Under the pieces are notes generated by a model. That model saw nothing but the letters and a program-made list of their open reading frames with translations, did not search any database and had not been told where the DNA came from. From Collinsella sp. BG-O-102 (GTDB lineage: Bacteria; Actinomycetota; Coriobacteriia; Coriobacteriales; Coriobacteriaceae): a stretch of 54,361 nt of DNA. This document shows, in pieces, positions 1 through 7,695 of this stretch. The stretch covers positions 1 to 54,361 of the forward strand of contig NZ_JAMOKO010000016.1 in assembly GCF_023656745.1 (NCBI RefSeq), in the 5' to 3' direction. The position numbers and the translations under genes are program-made. Positions within the stretch are counted from its first letter, which is position 1. The number at the start of each line of letters is the position of its first letter.

Positions 1-4
1 GCAG

Positions 5-25
5 GTGCGGTAAGGGCTACCGCAC
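5..25. repeat. 8-bp inverted repeat at left edge
   Basis: GTGCGGTA and TACCGCAC are separated by five bases. The hairpin has no T-run in either direction, so it is a structure or operator candidate rather than a clear terminator. It lies about 150 bases upstream of the peptidase gene. Confidence 0.4.
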
Positions 26-178
26 GGGCCGATACTCAAAGCCCATTGTGGCACCCCGAGCCCGCGGAAAGAAGCTGCGCCGCGGGGGAGGCGGCCCCAA
101 TGGCTTTCTCATATCGTCTTTTGCTCGCACATTCCTCTTCTCGACGAGCAATTCCGGGCTACCTAAAGGAGAACATGG

Positions 179-781
179 ATGAAGCTGTTTTTATGTTCGC
201 ACTTTTCAAGTGTAGGAAGTTTGATAAAAGAAGAAATTGATAACAAGAAAGTCGCATTTATTCCCACAGCTTCGCTGCGTGAAGGCTACACCGGTTATGT
301 CGGCTCGGCTCGAAAGCTATTTAATACACTGGGAGCAACCGTAACTGAAATTGATATTTCAACGGAGGCTTATTCAACGATACAGTCCGTTTTTGAAGAT
401 GCGGATGTGATTTATTTTACCGGTGGAAATTCTTTCTTCCTTATGGACCAGCTCCGTAAAACGGGAACGGATGAGCTGTTGAAGAAGGAATTGGCAAAGG
501 GAAAACTGATGATCGGTGAATCGGCAGGTGCGATTATATGCGCTCCTACCATCCAATATATTGAGCAAATGGATGAAAAGCCGGAGGACTACTCACAGGA
601 AGATGATGCAGGGCTTGATTTGATCGATTTCTATGTTCTTCCGCATTATCTTACGGCACCATTTAAGAAGGTTACCGAGAAAATAATGACTGAGTTTTCG
701 GATTTGAATCTATGCCCAATTAACAACCGTCAGGGAATTGTAATTGATGGTGAAGGCTCAAAGGTTATTTGCAAAGACTAA
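179..781 (+). CDS. Peptidase S51 (dipeptidase E / cyanophycinase-like) family protein
   Basis: A 200-residue protein of the class I glutamine-amidotransferase-like fold used by S51 serine peptidases. Visible motifs are a TGGN turn at about residues 81-84, the nucleophile elbow GESAGA with Ser at about 115, and an LPHY histidine near 156, the expected catalytic Ser and His of aspartyl dipeptidase-type enzymes. It is probably cytoplasmic, with no signal peptide. The ATG at 179 is preceded by AGGAG with good spacing; an ATG four bases earlier is in another frame. The gene is strikingly AT-rich compared with the DUF3800 gene downstream, which suggests recent transfer from a low-GC Firmicute. The physiological substrate cannot be told from sequence. 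Confidence 0.8.
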   Translation: MKLFLCSHFSSVGSLIKEEIDNKKVAFIPTASLREGYTGYVGSARKLFNTLGATVTEIDISTEAYSTIQSVFEDADVIYFTGGNSFFLMDQLRKTGTDELLKKELAKGKLMIGESAGAIICAPTIQYIEQMDEKPEDYSQEDDAGLDLIDFYVLPHYLTAPFKKVTEKIMTEFSDLNLCPINNRQGIVIDGEGSKVICKD

Positions 782-862
782 TTTGAAAATTCGAGTGTCC
801 TTGAATTTTCGGACAGTGCATGATACAAGGTAATTGGTTTTCCGTTAGGAAGGCTTCCAAGT

Positions 863-889
863 GCCGGGGACGTTTTTCCCGGCTTTTTT
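863..889 (+). terminator. Rho-independent terminator
   Basis: GCCGGG (863-868) pairs with CCCGGC (878-883) and is followed by six T. It ends the peptidase transcript and argues against placing the next gene's start at 861, inside the hairpin. Confidence 0.75.
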
Positions 890-905
890 CTTATCCATGA
901 GAGCA

Positions 906-1577
906 ATGCGGGAACTCAGCATCTTCGTCGACGAGTCGGGAAGCGACGGCCTCTCCGACCGCCACTACCTGCTCACCGTCGTCATGCACGACCAATCCGA
1001 GAGCATCGCGGATTCGATCGCGGCATATGAGGGCGCCCTTCGCGCCAAGGGGCTCCCGGACATACCCTTCCATGCGTCGCCGCTCATGAACGGCAAGGAC
1101 CAGTACTCGGGGCTCGACCTGAGGACGCGCAAGATGATGCTCGGCTCGTTCCGCGTCTTCTTCCGCCACACGCCTGTGAGGTACCGCACCCTCGCATACG
1201 CGACCAAGCAGTTCGCCTCGCTCGACAAGCTCGCGGGGGCGATGCGAAGGGATATCGTGAACTTCCTGTTCGACAACCTCGCGGAGCTGCAATCCTACGA
1301 TATGGTCAAGGTCTACTATGACTACGGCCGGCGCTCCATCGCCGAGTCGCTGCACCGCGCAATCGAGTACGCGCTGTCGAAGGACGCCGTCGTCTACCGA
1401 TCGGCGCAGCCCTCCGAGTACCGGCTTTCGCAGGCGGCGGACTACATCTGCACCATGGAACTCACGGCAATCAAATACGCGGAGCACACCGCCACCGCGA
1501 CGGACGAGAAGTTCTTCGGCAAGTGGTCCGATTTCAAGAAGGGCATACTGAAGGAGACGCGCAAGAAGCTCGTCTAG
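906..1577 (+). CDS. DUF3800 domain protein
   Basis: About 223 residues with the DUF3800 signature FVDESG near the N terminus (about residues 7-12), a conserved YYD-like acidic strand in the middle and the C-terminal SQAADYIC segment typical of the family. DUF3800 proteins are predicted RNase H-fold proteins, often found on mobile elements and defence islands; their biochemical role is not settled. The start was placed at the ATG at 906 (MRELSIFVDESG) because upstream in-frame codons lie in the terminator; an alternative ATG is at 897. The ribosome site is weak. High GC contrasts with the preceding gene. A distinctive two-hairpin terminator follows about 105 bases downstream. Confidence 0.75.
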   Translation: MRELSIFVDESGSDGLSDRHYLLTVVMHDQSESIADSIAAYEGALRAKGLPDIPFHASPLMNGKDQYSGLDLRTRKMMLGSFRVFFRHTPVRYRTLAYATKQFASLDKLAGAMRRDIVNFLFDNLAELQSYDMVKVYYDYGRRSIAESLHRAIEYALSKDAVVYRSAQPSEYRLSQAADYICTMELTAIKYAEHTATATDEKFFGKWSDFKKGILKETRKKLV

Positions 1578-1681
1578 AGAGGCGATCAGCCCTTGGCGGA
1601 GCGTTTACCGACAATGGAGTCTGTTACGCGGGGGGGGGTGTTGATAAGACGCCACTTAGCTGCATAATAGGTTCCAGTTAG

Positions 1682-1735
1682 AAACCCTCGGGTTTGCGGG
1701 GCGGGATCGTGAAAGCGATTCTGCCCTATTTTTTT
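1682..1735 (+). terminator. Two-hairpin terminator element, copy 1
   Basis: A small AAACCC/GGGTTT hairpin is followed by GGGGCGGG-ATCG ... CGAT-TCTGCCC and a run of T. The same composite arrangement, ending TCTGCCCTATTTTT, recurs after the Abi gene at 54188-54243. Confidence 0.6.
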
Positions 1736-2127
1736 GCCCCTATTTCTTGCATGCCTCAATGGCTTCCGCATTCGCTCCCCATTGGTTCAGAAAGGGTTCG
1801 GGGAAATCGTCGAGTTGATTGCGCCCTCGCGTTTTACAAAATAGAGCGCAAGGCCCTTTAGCTCGACTTATTGCCTTTTGAGCCCCGCCGCTCGTCCATC
1901 CCAGCTTGCCCAGACGGCCCTCCCGCGGTGCCCGTGTCCCAACGGATGGGTACCATTTATCCGGGTGCACCTGGGGCAACGGGCCGGCAGGCCCGCGCAA
2001 GGTCGCTCGCATAACACGCAACATCAAACACGACAGAAGAGGCGAACGACAGATGCCGGACCCCGGACGACAGCACCGCGGAAGACGAGCATTCCGACCG
2101 CAACCGAACAACTCCAGCTACTAGGCA

Positions 2128-2150
2128 GGCGCCCGCATGGGCGCCTTTTA
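2128..2150 (+). terminator. Rho-independent terminator
   Basis: GGCGCCC (2128-2134), loop GCAT, GGGCGCC (2139-2145), then TTTTACTTTT. It is a strong hairpin and insulates the helix-turn-helix gene cluster from upstream transcription. Confidence 0.8.
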
Positions 2151-2215
2151 CTTTTCAGGGACTTAGCTGCCGGCTAAGACACGCGGCTCATGGCCGTTTC
2201 GTGAAGACGCGACCA

Positions 2216-2237
2216 GCTCGACCCACCTCGACCCGTC
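2216..2237 (+). repeat. 22-bp upstream motif, copy 1
   Basis: GCTCGACCC-N2-CTCGACCCGTC lies in the leader of the first helix-turn-helix gene. A second copy at 4255-4276 (20 of 22 identical) lies in the leader of the gene starting at 4427. Each contains a direct repeat of CTCGACCC. Confidence 0.5.
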
Positions 2238-2355
2238 TCCTCTCCTGCCGTGCTCACCAATCGACATCAGGCGGTTCAATCGTCGCGCAGACGAAAAGGG
2301 ACACGGTGCCGTGCGGGGTGCCCGCGCGGTGCCGCACGGGAAGATTGGAGGAACC

Positions 2356-2574
2356 ATGGCACGCACAGCCGAATGCGCCGCGCCCGAGGGAAGCCAAGAT
2401 CGGGACGAATGGATGACGGTGATCGAGATGCAGGAGTACATGAGGGCGAGCCGAAACAAGGCGTACGACCTCATCTGGTCGGGAGAGATCGACTCGTACA
2501 GGCTCGGAAGGAAGCTCCTGGTGTCGAGGGCGTCGGTGGACGCCTACATCGAGTCGAGGAGCGGCAGGAGATGA
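2356..2574 (+). CDS. Excisionase-family helix-turn-helix DNA-binding protein
   Basis: A 72-residue protein matching the small MerR-like excisionase (HTH_17) fold: the pattern WMTVIEMQEYMRASRNKAYDLI, then SGEIDSYRLGRKLLV and a final helix. Such proteins bind and bend DNA, acting as excisionases or transcription regulators. The ATG at 2356 was chosen because GGAGG sits just before it; a longer in-frame extension to 2311 has no ribosome site. It is first of a run of small genes leading into the replication module. A second, different HTH protein follows 78 bases later. Confidence 0.75.
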   Translation: MARTAECAAPEGSQDRDEWMTVIEMQEYMRASRNKAYDLIWSGEIDSYRLGRKLLVSRASVDAYIESRSGRR

Positions 2575-2652
2575 CGGCGGCGACCGCCCCGGGAGCCGCC
2601 CGCGGCCGGGCACGCGAGGGAGCCTCGAGACGAAAGGAGCTCGAGGACGACC

Positions 2653-2901
2653 ATGACCAAGAGCACTAGCAGGAGCCAGGTGAGGCTCATCGCATCGACC
2701 AACGCGATATTCGGCGCCGACGAGGCGTGCGCGATGCTGCGCATCAGCCGCGACGCCATGTACCGGCTCGCCAAGGACCCTGACGACCCGTTCCCGATCC
2801 GCTACATCGGCGGCAAGACACGCGACGGCATCGTGCTGCACGACGAGCTCGTCGCATGGGTCGAGCGGAACAGCATCGTCGGCTCGCCCAGAAGGGGCTA
2901 G
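2653..2901 (+). CDS. Helix-turn-helix DNA-binding protein (AlpA/excisionase-like)
   Basis: 82 residues. The segment AIFGADEACAMLRISRDAMYRLAK is a winged-helix recognition unit like AlpA/excisionase proteins, followed by the strand-turn containing FPIRYIGGKT and a final helix. It is probably a DNA-binding regulator of the ICE replication or transfer genes. GAGGA lies about seven bases before the ATG. The stop codon is five bases before the start of the initiator-like gene, so the two are likely co-transcribed and translationally coupled. Which DNA site it binds is not visible. Confidence 0.7.
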   Translation: MTKSTSRSQVRLIASTNAIFGADEACAMLRISRDAMYRLAKDPDDPFPIRYIGGKTRDGIVLHDELVAWVERNSIVGSPRRG

Positions 2902-2906
2902 CGCCG

Positions 2907-3422
2907 ATGGCGGCCACAGGCCCGAAGGGGCGCGACGGCCCCTCCCCGCGCGAGTTCACGACGGTACGGCACTTCATGATGGCGGACCTGGGCCTCTCCG
3001 GCCTTCCCCTGCTCGTCTACGCGCGCATCTTCGGCTTCTGCGACGCCGGGTGCGGCTATTTCGAGAGCAAGGGCGGCCTGGCCCGGTTCCTCAACGTGCA
3101 GGAGCGCAGCGTCCACCGCGCCATCCGCGACCTGCTCGACCGGGGCCTCATCGAAGAGTGCGGCATGCACGCCCCGGCGCGCGGGCACGCCACCAAGCGG
3201 TACCGCATCGTGCGCGAGAGGCTGCCGCCCGGAGCGCTGGCAACCCCTGACGAATCGTCAGGGTTCCCGGCGCGAAAGGGTGACGAAATGACAGGGTTCG
3301 CCGAGAACAAGGATGACGAACCGTCAGGGTTCGCAGCCCGAACCCCTGACGAGATGACAGGGAAACCCCTGACGATATGCCACCCAATAAGCAAAAGGGA
3401 CAACAAGGACTTCAGAAGATAA
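2907..3422 (+). CDS. Replication-initiator-like winged-helix protein (DnaD-type N terminus)
   Basis: 171 residues. The N-terminal half (FTTVRHFMMADLGLSGLPLL ... GGLARFLNVQERSVHRAIRDLLDRGLI) is a winged-helix domain as in phage and plasmid replisome organisers and Rep proteins. The C-terminal third is a low-complexity tail of 11-residue repeats (xDE-S/M-x-GF), encoded by direct repeats that look like iterons. The gene overlaps the helicase-loader region and is followed closely by the DnaC-like gene, as in phage initiator/loader pairs. The inferred role is recognition of its own internal origin and loading of helicase. Start at 2907 was chosen for its spacing after AAGGGG. It has no catalytic motif and could instead be a regulator. 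Confidence 0.7.
   Translation: MAATGPKGRDGPSPREFTTVRHFMMADLGLSGLPLLVYARIFGFCDAGCGYFESKGGLARFLNVQERSVHRAIRDLLDRGLIEECGMHAPARGHATKRYRIVRERLPPGALATPDESSGFPARKGDEMTGFAENKDDEPSGFAARTPDEMTGKPLTICHPISKRDNKDFRR
3246..3380 (+). repeat. Five iterons (33-bp period) inside the initiator-like gene
   Basis: Copies start at 3246, 3279, 3312 and 3345, exactly 33 bases apart, with a partial copy at 3368. The core is TGACGA-N4-TCAGGG, and copies 1 and 3 contain the near-palindrome TGACGAA-N-CGTCA. The protein reads this as 11-residue repeats. Reiterated sites inside the initiator gene are typical of replication origins in phages and some plasmids, so this is a candidate ICE oriV. Confidence 0.65.
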
Positions 3423-3436
3423 GGAAGGGGCGCCCG

Positions 3437-4225
3437 ATGGACCGAGCGGGACTCATCACCCTGGAGCAGGCCCGCGCGGCCGGGCTCTCCTTCGACGAGC
3501 CGGAGCCGAGGGCGTGCCCGCACTGCGGCGCCGCCCTCGATCCGCTCGGCGCGGCGCTGGCGGGCAGGGTCGCCTGGGTCTCCGCCGCCCCCTGCCCGTG
3601 CGAGGGCGCGGCTCGCGAGCGGGAGGCCGAGGCGCGAAGGCGCGCGGCCCTCGCCGCCAAGGAGGAGGCCGCCCGCCGGGAGAAGGCGCTCTCGCGCGCG
3701 GGCATCCCCAGGCGCTACTGGGCCGCCGAGGCCGACCGCCCCGAGTTCGCCGAGTACATCGCCTCGTTTGCGGGCAACGGGGGCGCCGGGCTCTACATAC
3801 ACGGGGGCGTCGGCGCCGGCAAGACGCACGCCGCCTCCGCCATGGCCAGGCTGTTCGCCGAGGCCGGCTACGACGTCGCCTTCACGACGGCCAAGGGCAT
3901 GCTCGAGCGCGTGAAGGCGACGTTCGACGAGGGCGGCACCGAGGCCGCCGTCGCGCGGTACGCCAAGTGCGACGTGCTCGTGCTCGACGACCTCGGCAAG
4001 GAGGACGCGACGGAATGGTCCGTCGGCACCGTGTTCAGCGTGCTCGACGCGCGCTACGAGGACATGCGCCCGACCATCGTCACGTCGAACTACGCGCCCG
4101 GAGCGCTGGCGGACAGGCTCGCGAGGCGCGGCGAGCGCGTAACGGCAGAGGCGATCGCGAGCAGGATCTCCCAGACCTGCAGGACCGTCTACCTGGGCGG
4201 AAGGGACAGGCGCCGCCTCGGCTAG
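3437..4225 (+). CDS. DnaC/IstB-like helicase-loader ATPase
   Basis: 262 residues. The N terminus carries CPHC and CPC cysteine pairs (a putative zinc knuckle), then a charged helix, then an AAA+ core with Walker A GGVGAGKTH, Walker B DVLVLDDLGKE, sensor-like TIVTSNY and a terminal arginine-rich segment. This is the layout of DnaC/DnaI helicase loaders encoded by phages and ICEs. It follows the initiator-like gene, supporting a replication module. The ATG at 3437 follows AAGGAAGGGG; upstream in-frame codons overlap the end of the initiator gene. The IstB transposition proteins share this fold, but no transposase is nearby. Confidence 0.8.
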   Translation: MDRAGLITLEQARAAGLSFDEPEPRACPHCGAALDPLGAALAGRVAWVSAAPCPCEGAAREREAEARRRAALAAKEEAARREKALSRAGIPRRYWAAEADRPEFAEYIASFAGNGGAGLYIHGGVGAGKTHAASAMARLFAEAGYDVAFTTAKGMLERVKATFDEGGTEAAVARYAKCDVLVLDDLGKEDATEWSVGTVFSVLDARYEDMRPTIVTSNYAPGALADRLARRGERVTAEAIASRISQTCRTVYLGGRDRRRLG

Positions 4226-4426
4226 CTTGTGCGCTTCCCGTGGAGGCGCGGACGGCTCGACCCGGCTCGACCCGTCGCGGGCGGCCCCACTCTCTACCGC
4301 AATCGAAATCGCTATACACGTCTTGGGCGGCGCCGACGCGCCGGCACGCGCGCCTGCTCCGACTCGCACCGTGCCCCCATCGCGAGGACGCCGCCCGCCA
4401 AACGAGAAACGAAAGGCGGAGGGCCC
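4226..4426. promoter_or_regulatory. Leader region with repeat copy 2 and a -10-like box
   Basis: About 200 bases holding the second copy of the GCTCGACCC repeat (4255-4276) and a TATACA box at 4313-4318 without a good -35. A promoter for the transfer operon is plausible here, but only the -10 is visible. Confidence 0.35.
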
Positions 4427-4960
4427 ATGGACGGCTTCGAGAGGATAACCGGCCGCGAGCACGACGGGCTCGTGGAGAAGTGCCAGGAGAACGGCTGGCT
4501 CAAGGTCGGCGGCTTCGACTGGCAGGACGACCCGTTCCTCGAGGAGCACCCCTACGAGTTCTCCCGCACGGACAGCGTCGACAGGCTCCGCGAGGCGCTC
4601 GGCTCGGGCAACTGGGCCATACGCCAGGGGTTCTGCTACCGCGACCTCGCGTTCATCCAGCAGGTGAACGGCGGCGACGAGTGGTGGACGCTCAAGCGCG
4701 ACGGCGACGCGTGGACCGGCTTCGAGAGCTGGAGCTTCGGCGCCATCGCCCAGGAGCCCGAGCGGTTCGAGCGCGCCATGCGCGACATGTGCGAGGCGAC
4801 GCCCGAGCAGTGCCGCAGCGGCGAGTGGGCCCATCTGCACGAGAAGGCGCCCGAGCCGCTGGCGAAGCGCGCCGCGTCCGCCCGCGAGGCGAGCCGCGCG
4901 CACGCCGGGCAGGAAGCACGCGCCCCAATGGCGCGCGAGAGGGCCGTCGGGGCCGAATAG
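4427..4960 (+). CDS. Conserved ICE protein of unknown function with shared C-terminal tail
   Basis: 177 residues, soluble and not recognised. The body is rich in aromatic residues (GNWAIRQGFCYRDLAFIQQV, WTLKRDGDAW), which suggests a compact alpha/beta domain. The last 40 residues are a charged helix containing LAKRAASAREASRAHAGQ, nearly the same as tails in the PcfB-like protein and in the protein at 14014. The gene stands alone between a long leader and a strong terminator, just before the secretion operon. The ATG at 4427 follows CGGAGGG. A regulator or a substrate of the transfer machine are both possible; no function is claimed. Confidence 0.65.
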   Translation: MDGFERITGREHDGLVEKCQENGWLKVGGFDWQDDPFLEEHPYEFSRTDSVDRLREALGSGNWAIRQGFCYRDLAFIQQVNGGDEWWTLKRDGDAWTGFESWSFGAIAQEPERFERAMRDMCEATPEQCRSGEWAHLHEKAPEPLAKRAASAREASRAHAGQEARAPMARERAVGAE

Positions 4961-4968
4961 GGACGACC

Positions 4969-4991
4969 GGGGCGCGAAGGCGCCCCTTTTT
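4969..4991 (+). terminator. Rho-independent terminator inside the transfer region
   Basis: GGGGCGC (4969-4975), loop GAAG, GCGCCCC (4980-4986), TTTTTC. It lies between the 4427 gene and the PcfB-like gene, with no obvious new promoter in the 27 bases that follow, so expression of the secretion genes may depend on read-through or antitermination. Confidence 0.75.
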
Positions 4992-5017
4992 CATCTCGAC
5001 TGGAAGGGAGGCGCGGG

Positions 5018-5569
5018 ATGGCGAGCGACTACGGGGACGAGGCGGGCGGCAAGCTGCTCGACTGGATGCTGAGGATCGGCCAGGAGGCCGGCGCCGAGGC
5101 AATGGCGCGCAGCGCGAGGGAGCTCTCCGAGCGCCTCGCGGGAATCCGCGGGACCATCGCCGGCGGGCGCGCCGAGGCCATCGCGGCCGAGGGCGTGCCG
5201 ACCTACGCGAAGCTCAGCCTCGAGGAGCTCTCTGGGCTTCCCGAGTACGCGACGATCAAGGAGGTCGTCTCCGACAAGCTGCGCGCCGCGTCGGTCGAGC
5301 ACCACATCATCCCCGGCGAGGGCCGCGACTGGCTGCTCTTCAAGGTGGAGGACGCGCCCGAGGTCGACGAGGCCTTCCGCCAGCTGGAGCAAGAGACGGG
5401 AAAGGCCGCCGATCGCGCAAGGGAGCGGCTCTCCGAGATAGCCGAGAGGCGCCAGGCGCCCGAGCGGCTGGCCGAGCGCGCCGAGCGGGCGCGCGAGGCT
5501 TCGAGAGCCCACAGCCAGGGCATCGGCCGGGACCGCGGCCCGCGCCAGATCGAGGGGCCCGAGAGATGA
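5018..5569 (+). CDS. PcfB-like (DUF3801) conjugation accessory protein
   Basis: 183 residues. The central part (RGTIAGGRAEAIAAEGVPTY ... LPEYATIKEVVSDKLRAASV ... DWLLFKVEDAPEVDEAFRQL) resembles DUF3801/PcfB proteins, relaxosome or coupling-protein accessories encoded directly upstream of the VirD4-type ATPase in Gram-positive conjugative elements. Here too its stop overlaps the start of the VirD4 gene (ATGA). The C terminus carries LAERAERAREASRAHSQG, the tail shared with two other ICE proteins. AAGGGAGG precedes the ATG. The role as an adaptor between relaxosome and VirD4 is inferred from family and position. Confidence 0.65.
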   Translation: MASDYGDEAGGKLLDWMLRIGQEAGAEAMARSARELSERLAGIRGTIAGGRAEAIAAEGVPTYAKLSLEELSGLPEYATIKEVVSDKLRAASVEHHIIPGEGRDWLLFKVEDAPEVDEAFRQLEQETGKAADRARERLSEIAERRQAPERLAERAERAREASRAHSQGIGRDRGPRQIEGPER

Positions 5570-7383
5570 GGTGGCAGGCGGCGGCCGCGCTGGCCGCGGC
5601 GGCGTTCGCCGCGGGAGACTTCGCGGCCGCGGCAATCGCGGCGTCGGGCGCGAACCCGATCCTCGACCCGGAGGCCGCCATGGCGGCGATCCCCGCGGCG
5701 CTCCGCGCGGGGCGCGTCTTCTCTGCGGAGGCGCTTCCCCTGTGCGCCGGGACCGCCTGCGCGTGCGGCGCGCTCCTCGCCTGGGCCCGCTCACTGGGGA
5801 CCAAGGGGGCCCGGCGCGACGGCGAGGAGCACGGTAGCTCCAGGTGGGCCACGCGCAAGGACATCGCGCCCTTCGGCGACCCCAAGGACCCCGACAACAA
5901 CATCATCCTCACCGACAACGCGCGCATCCGCCTCGTGAGCCGCAGGTTCGACCTCTCCACCGACACCAACGACAACGTGCTCGTGGTGGGAGGGCCCGGT
6001 ACCGGCAAGACGCGCTACTACGTCAAGCCGAACCTCCTGCAGGCCAACGCCAGCTTCTTCGTGACCGACCCGAAGGGCACGCTCATCCGCGAGATGGGCG
6101 GCGCGCTGGCGGAGCTCGGCTACGAGATCCGCGCGTTCGACACCATCGACTTCTCGCGCTCCATGCGCTTCAACCCCATAGCCTACATACGCGACGAGGC
6201 GGGCGTCATCCGCTTCGCCCGCGGCATCGTCGCCAACACCGAGGGCGAGGCCGACCACAAGGGCGACCCCTACTGGGAGAAGGCCGAGCGGCTGGTCTAC
6301 ACCGCGCTCACGGCCTACCTCGTCATGCACTGCGAGCCCGCCGACCGAAACCTCGACGGGCTGCTCACGCTGCTCTCGCTCGCCGATGCCCGCGACGACC
6401 CGGGCTACATGAGCCCGCTCGACATGGTGTTCCGCGAGCTGGAGACCGGCGAGCGCTACGTCAGGCGCGGCGGCGCTTCGGCGGAGGGCGGATCGCTGCG
6501 CGGCTTCGCCGAGGAGGACGGCGCGTGGGAGTGGGTCAAGGTCCGCGAGCCGGCGCCGCCCGACGACTTCGCGCTCGCGAGCTACCGCGAGTTCCGCGTG
6601 GCCGCCGGCGACACCATGAAGTCGATGCTCTCGAGCTGCAACGTCCGCCTGAAGCCGCTTTCCATCCGCGCCGTGCGCGACCTCACCTCCAAAGACGAGC
6701 TCGACCTCGCCCACATGGGCGACGAGGGCGCCAAGGTCGCGCTCTTCGCGTCGATGAGCGACACCGACTCGACCTTCGACTTCCTGTTCGCCCTGCTCAT
6801 GGACACGGCCGTGAGCGCGCTCTGCGCCGAGGCGCTCGAGGCGCACGGCGGCTCGCTGCCCACGACGGTGCACTTCGTCTTCGACGAGTTCGCCAACATC
6901 GGGCGCATACCCGACTTCGAGCGCACCATCGCCGTCACCCGCAGCAGGAACATCGCCGTCTCGATGATCGCCCAGTCGCTCTCGCAGCTGAAGGAGACCT
7001 ACGGCGACAACAACGCCGAGACCATCGTGAACGCCTGCGACACGCTGCTCTACCTGGGCGGCAAGGCGAACGAGACCAACGAGGAGATCAGCAAGATGGC
7101 CGGCAAGCAGACGGTGGCGAGCGAGACGCAGAGCGACTCGCGGGGCGCCGGCTGGACCCGGACCGTGAACCGCGGCGTCTCCGAGCGCGACCTCATACAG
7201 CCCGCCGAGGTGGCGCGCATGCCGCGCGAGGACGCGCTCGTGCTCGTGAACGGGTGCATGCCGCTCATGGACCGGAAGTACCGGCTCGAGCGCCACTCGC
7301 GCTCGCGCCTGCTCGAGCAGGCCGCGCGCCGCGGCCCGTTCGACTTCGCGGAGTACCGCAGGCGGAAGGATGGCCTCTCGTGA
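5566..7383 (+). CDS. VirD4/TraG-family type IV coupling protein
   Basis: 605 residues. The N terminus has two hydrophobic segments (about residues 5-30 and 52-75), then the RecA-like ATPase core with Walker A GPGTGKT (about 143-149) and Walker B VFDEFANIG near residue 440. TSKDELDLAHMGDEGAKVAL and SMIAQSLSQLKETYG are typical TraG/VirD4 motifs. The hexameric ATPase sits at the inner membrane, binds the relaxosome and feeds DNA into the secretion channel. It overlaps the PcfB-like gene by four bases, implying translational coupling. Length and architecture match TcpA/PcfC-type proteins. After the stop, a CCTCCCCC/GGGGGAGG hairpin (7405-7425) precedes the next gene. Confidence 0.9.
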   Translation: MRWQAAAALAAAAFAAGDFAAAAIAASGANPILDPEAAMAAIPAALRAGRVFSAEALPLCAGTACACGALLAWARSLGTKGARRDGEEHGSSRWATRKDIAPFGDPKDPDNNIILTDNARIRLVSRRFDLSTDTNDNVLVVGGPGTGKTRYYVKPNLLQANASFFVTDPKGTLIREMGGALAELGYEIRAFDTIDFSRSMRFNPIAYIRDEAGVIRFARGIVANTEGEADHKGDPYWEKAERLVYTALTAYLVMHCEPADRNLDGLLTLLSLADARDDPGYMSPLDMVFRELETGERYVRRGGASAEGGSLRGFAEEDGAWEWVKVREPAPPDDFALASYREFRVAAGDTMKSMLSSCNVRLKPLSIRAVRDLTSKDELDLAHMGDEGAKVALFASMSDTDSTFDFLFALLMDTAVSALCAEALEAHGGSLPTTVHFVFDEFANIGRIPDFERTIAVTRSRNIAVSMIAQSLSQLKETYGDNNAETIVNACDTLLYLGGKANETNEEISKMAGKQTVASETQSDSRGAGWTRTVNRGVSERDLIQPAEVARMPREDALVLVNGCMPLMDRKYRLERHSRSRLLEQAARRGPFDFAEYRRRKDGLS

Positions 7384-7467
7384 CGGGGCCGCGAAGGGCG
7401 CGGGCCTCCCCCGCCGCGGGGGAGGAGCAGAAAGGAACATCGTCAACCGAAAGCAAAGGAGAGCAGC

Positions 7468-7683
7468 ATGCTCGCAAACGTCATCAAGCTCGTGTCGGGC
7501 TGCGTGACCTTCCTCGGCGGCTTCCTGGTCGTGTGGGGAGCGGTCTCGCTCGGCCTGGCCATCAGGGAGCAGCAGGGCGGCCCGCAGATCGCGACCGCCA
7601 TTTCCACCATCGCCGGCGGCGCGATCATCATCGCCGCGTCGGTCTACTTCGGGCAGCTGGACACGTCCTGGCTGCCGGCATAG
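7468..7683 (+). CDS. Maff2/VirB2-like small membrane protein
   Basis: 71 residues with two membrane helices (about 8-30 and 40-60) around a short polar loop, the size and topology of Maff2-family proteins and VirB2-type subunits that precede PrgI/VirB4 in Gram-positive ICEs. It may be the pilin-like or channel subunit. GGAGAGCAG precedes the ATG. No cleavable signal peptide is obvious. The assignment comes mainly from size, topology and the order Maff2-PrgI-VirB4. Confidence 0.65.
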   Translation: MLANVIKLVSGCVTFLGGFLVVWGAVSLGLAIREQQGGPQIATAISTIAGGAIIIAASVYFGQLDTSWLPA

Positions 7684-7695
7684 GGGGCGTCGCGG

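Larger units (their letters stand above)
1578..2355. other. Intergenic region, ICE-proximal, no convincing long gene
   Basis: About 780 bases without a recognisable gene. It holds a G9 homopolymer (1630-1638), the two-hairpin element at 1682-1735, a terminator at 2128-2150 and a short direct-repeat motif at 2216-2237. A 24-codon ORF starting at 2053 and ending right before the 2128 terminator could be a small peptide, but only its position supports that. The left ICE end probably lies in or near this stretch, although no copy of the right-end attachment core is seen here. Confidence 0.5.

Noticed and set aside
3514-5565. Frame-open extension upstream of the VirD4 start
   Set aside because: The upstream part is arginine-rich out-of-frame sequence of the DnaC-like and PcfB-like genes; the real start is the ATG overlapping the PcfB-like stop.
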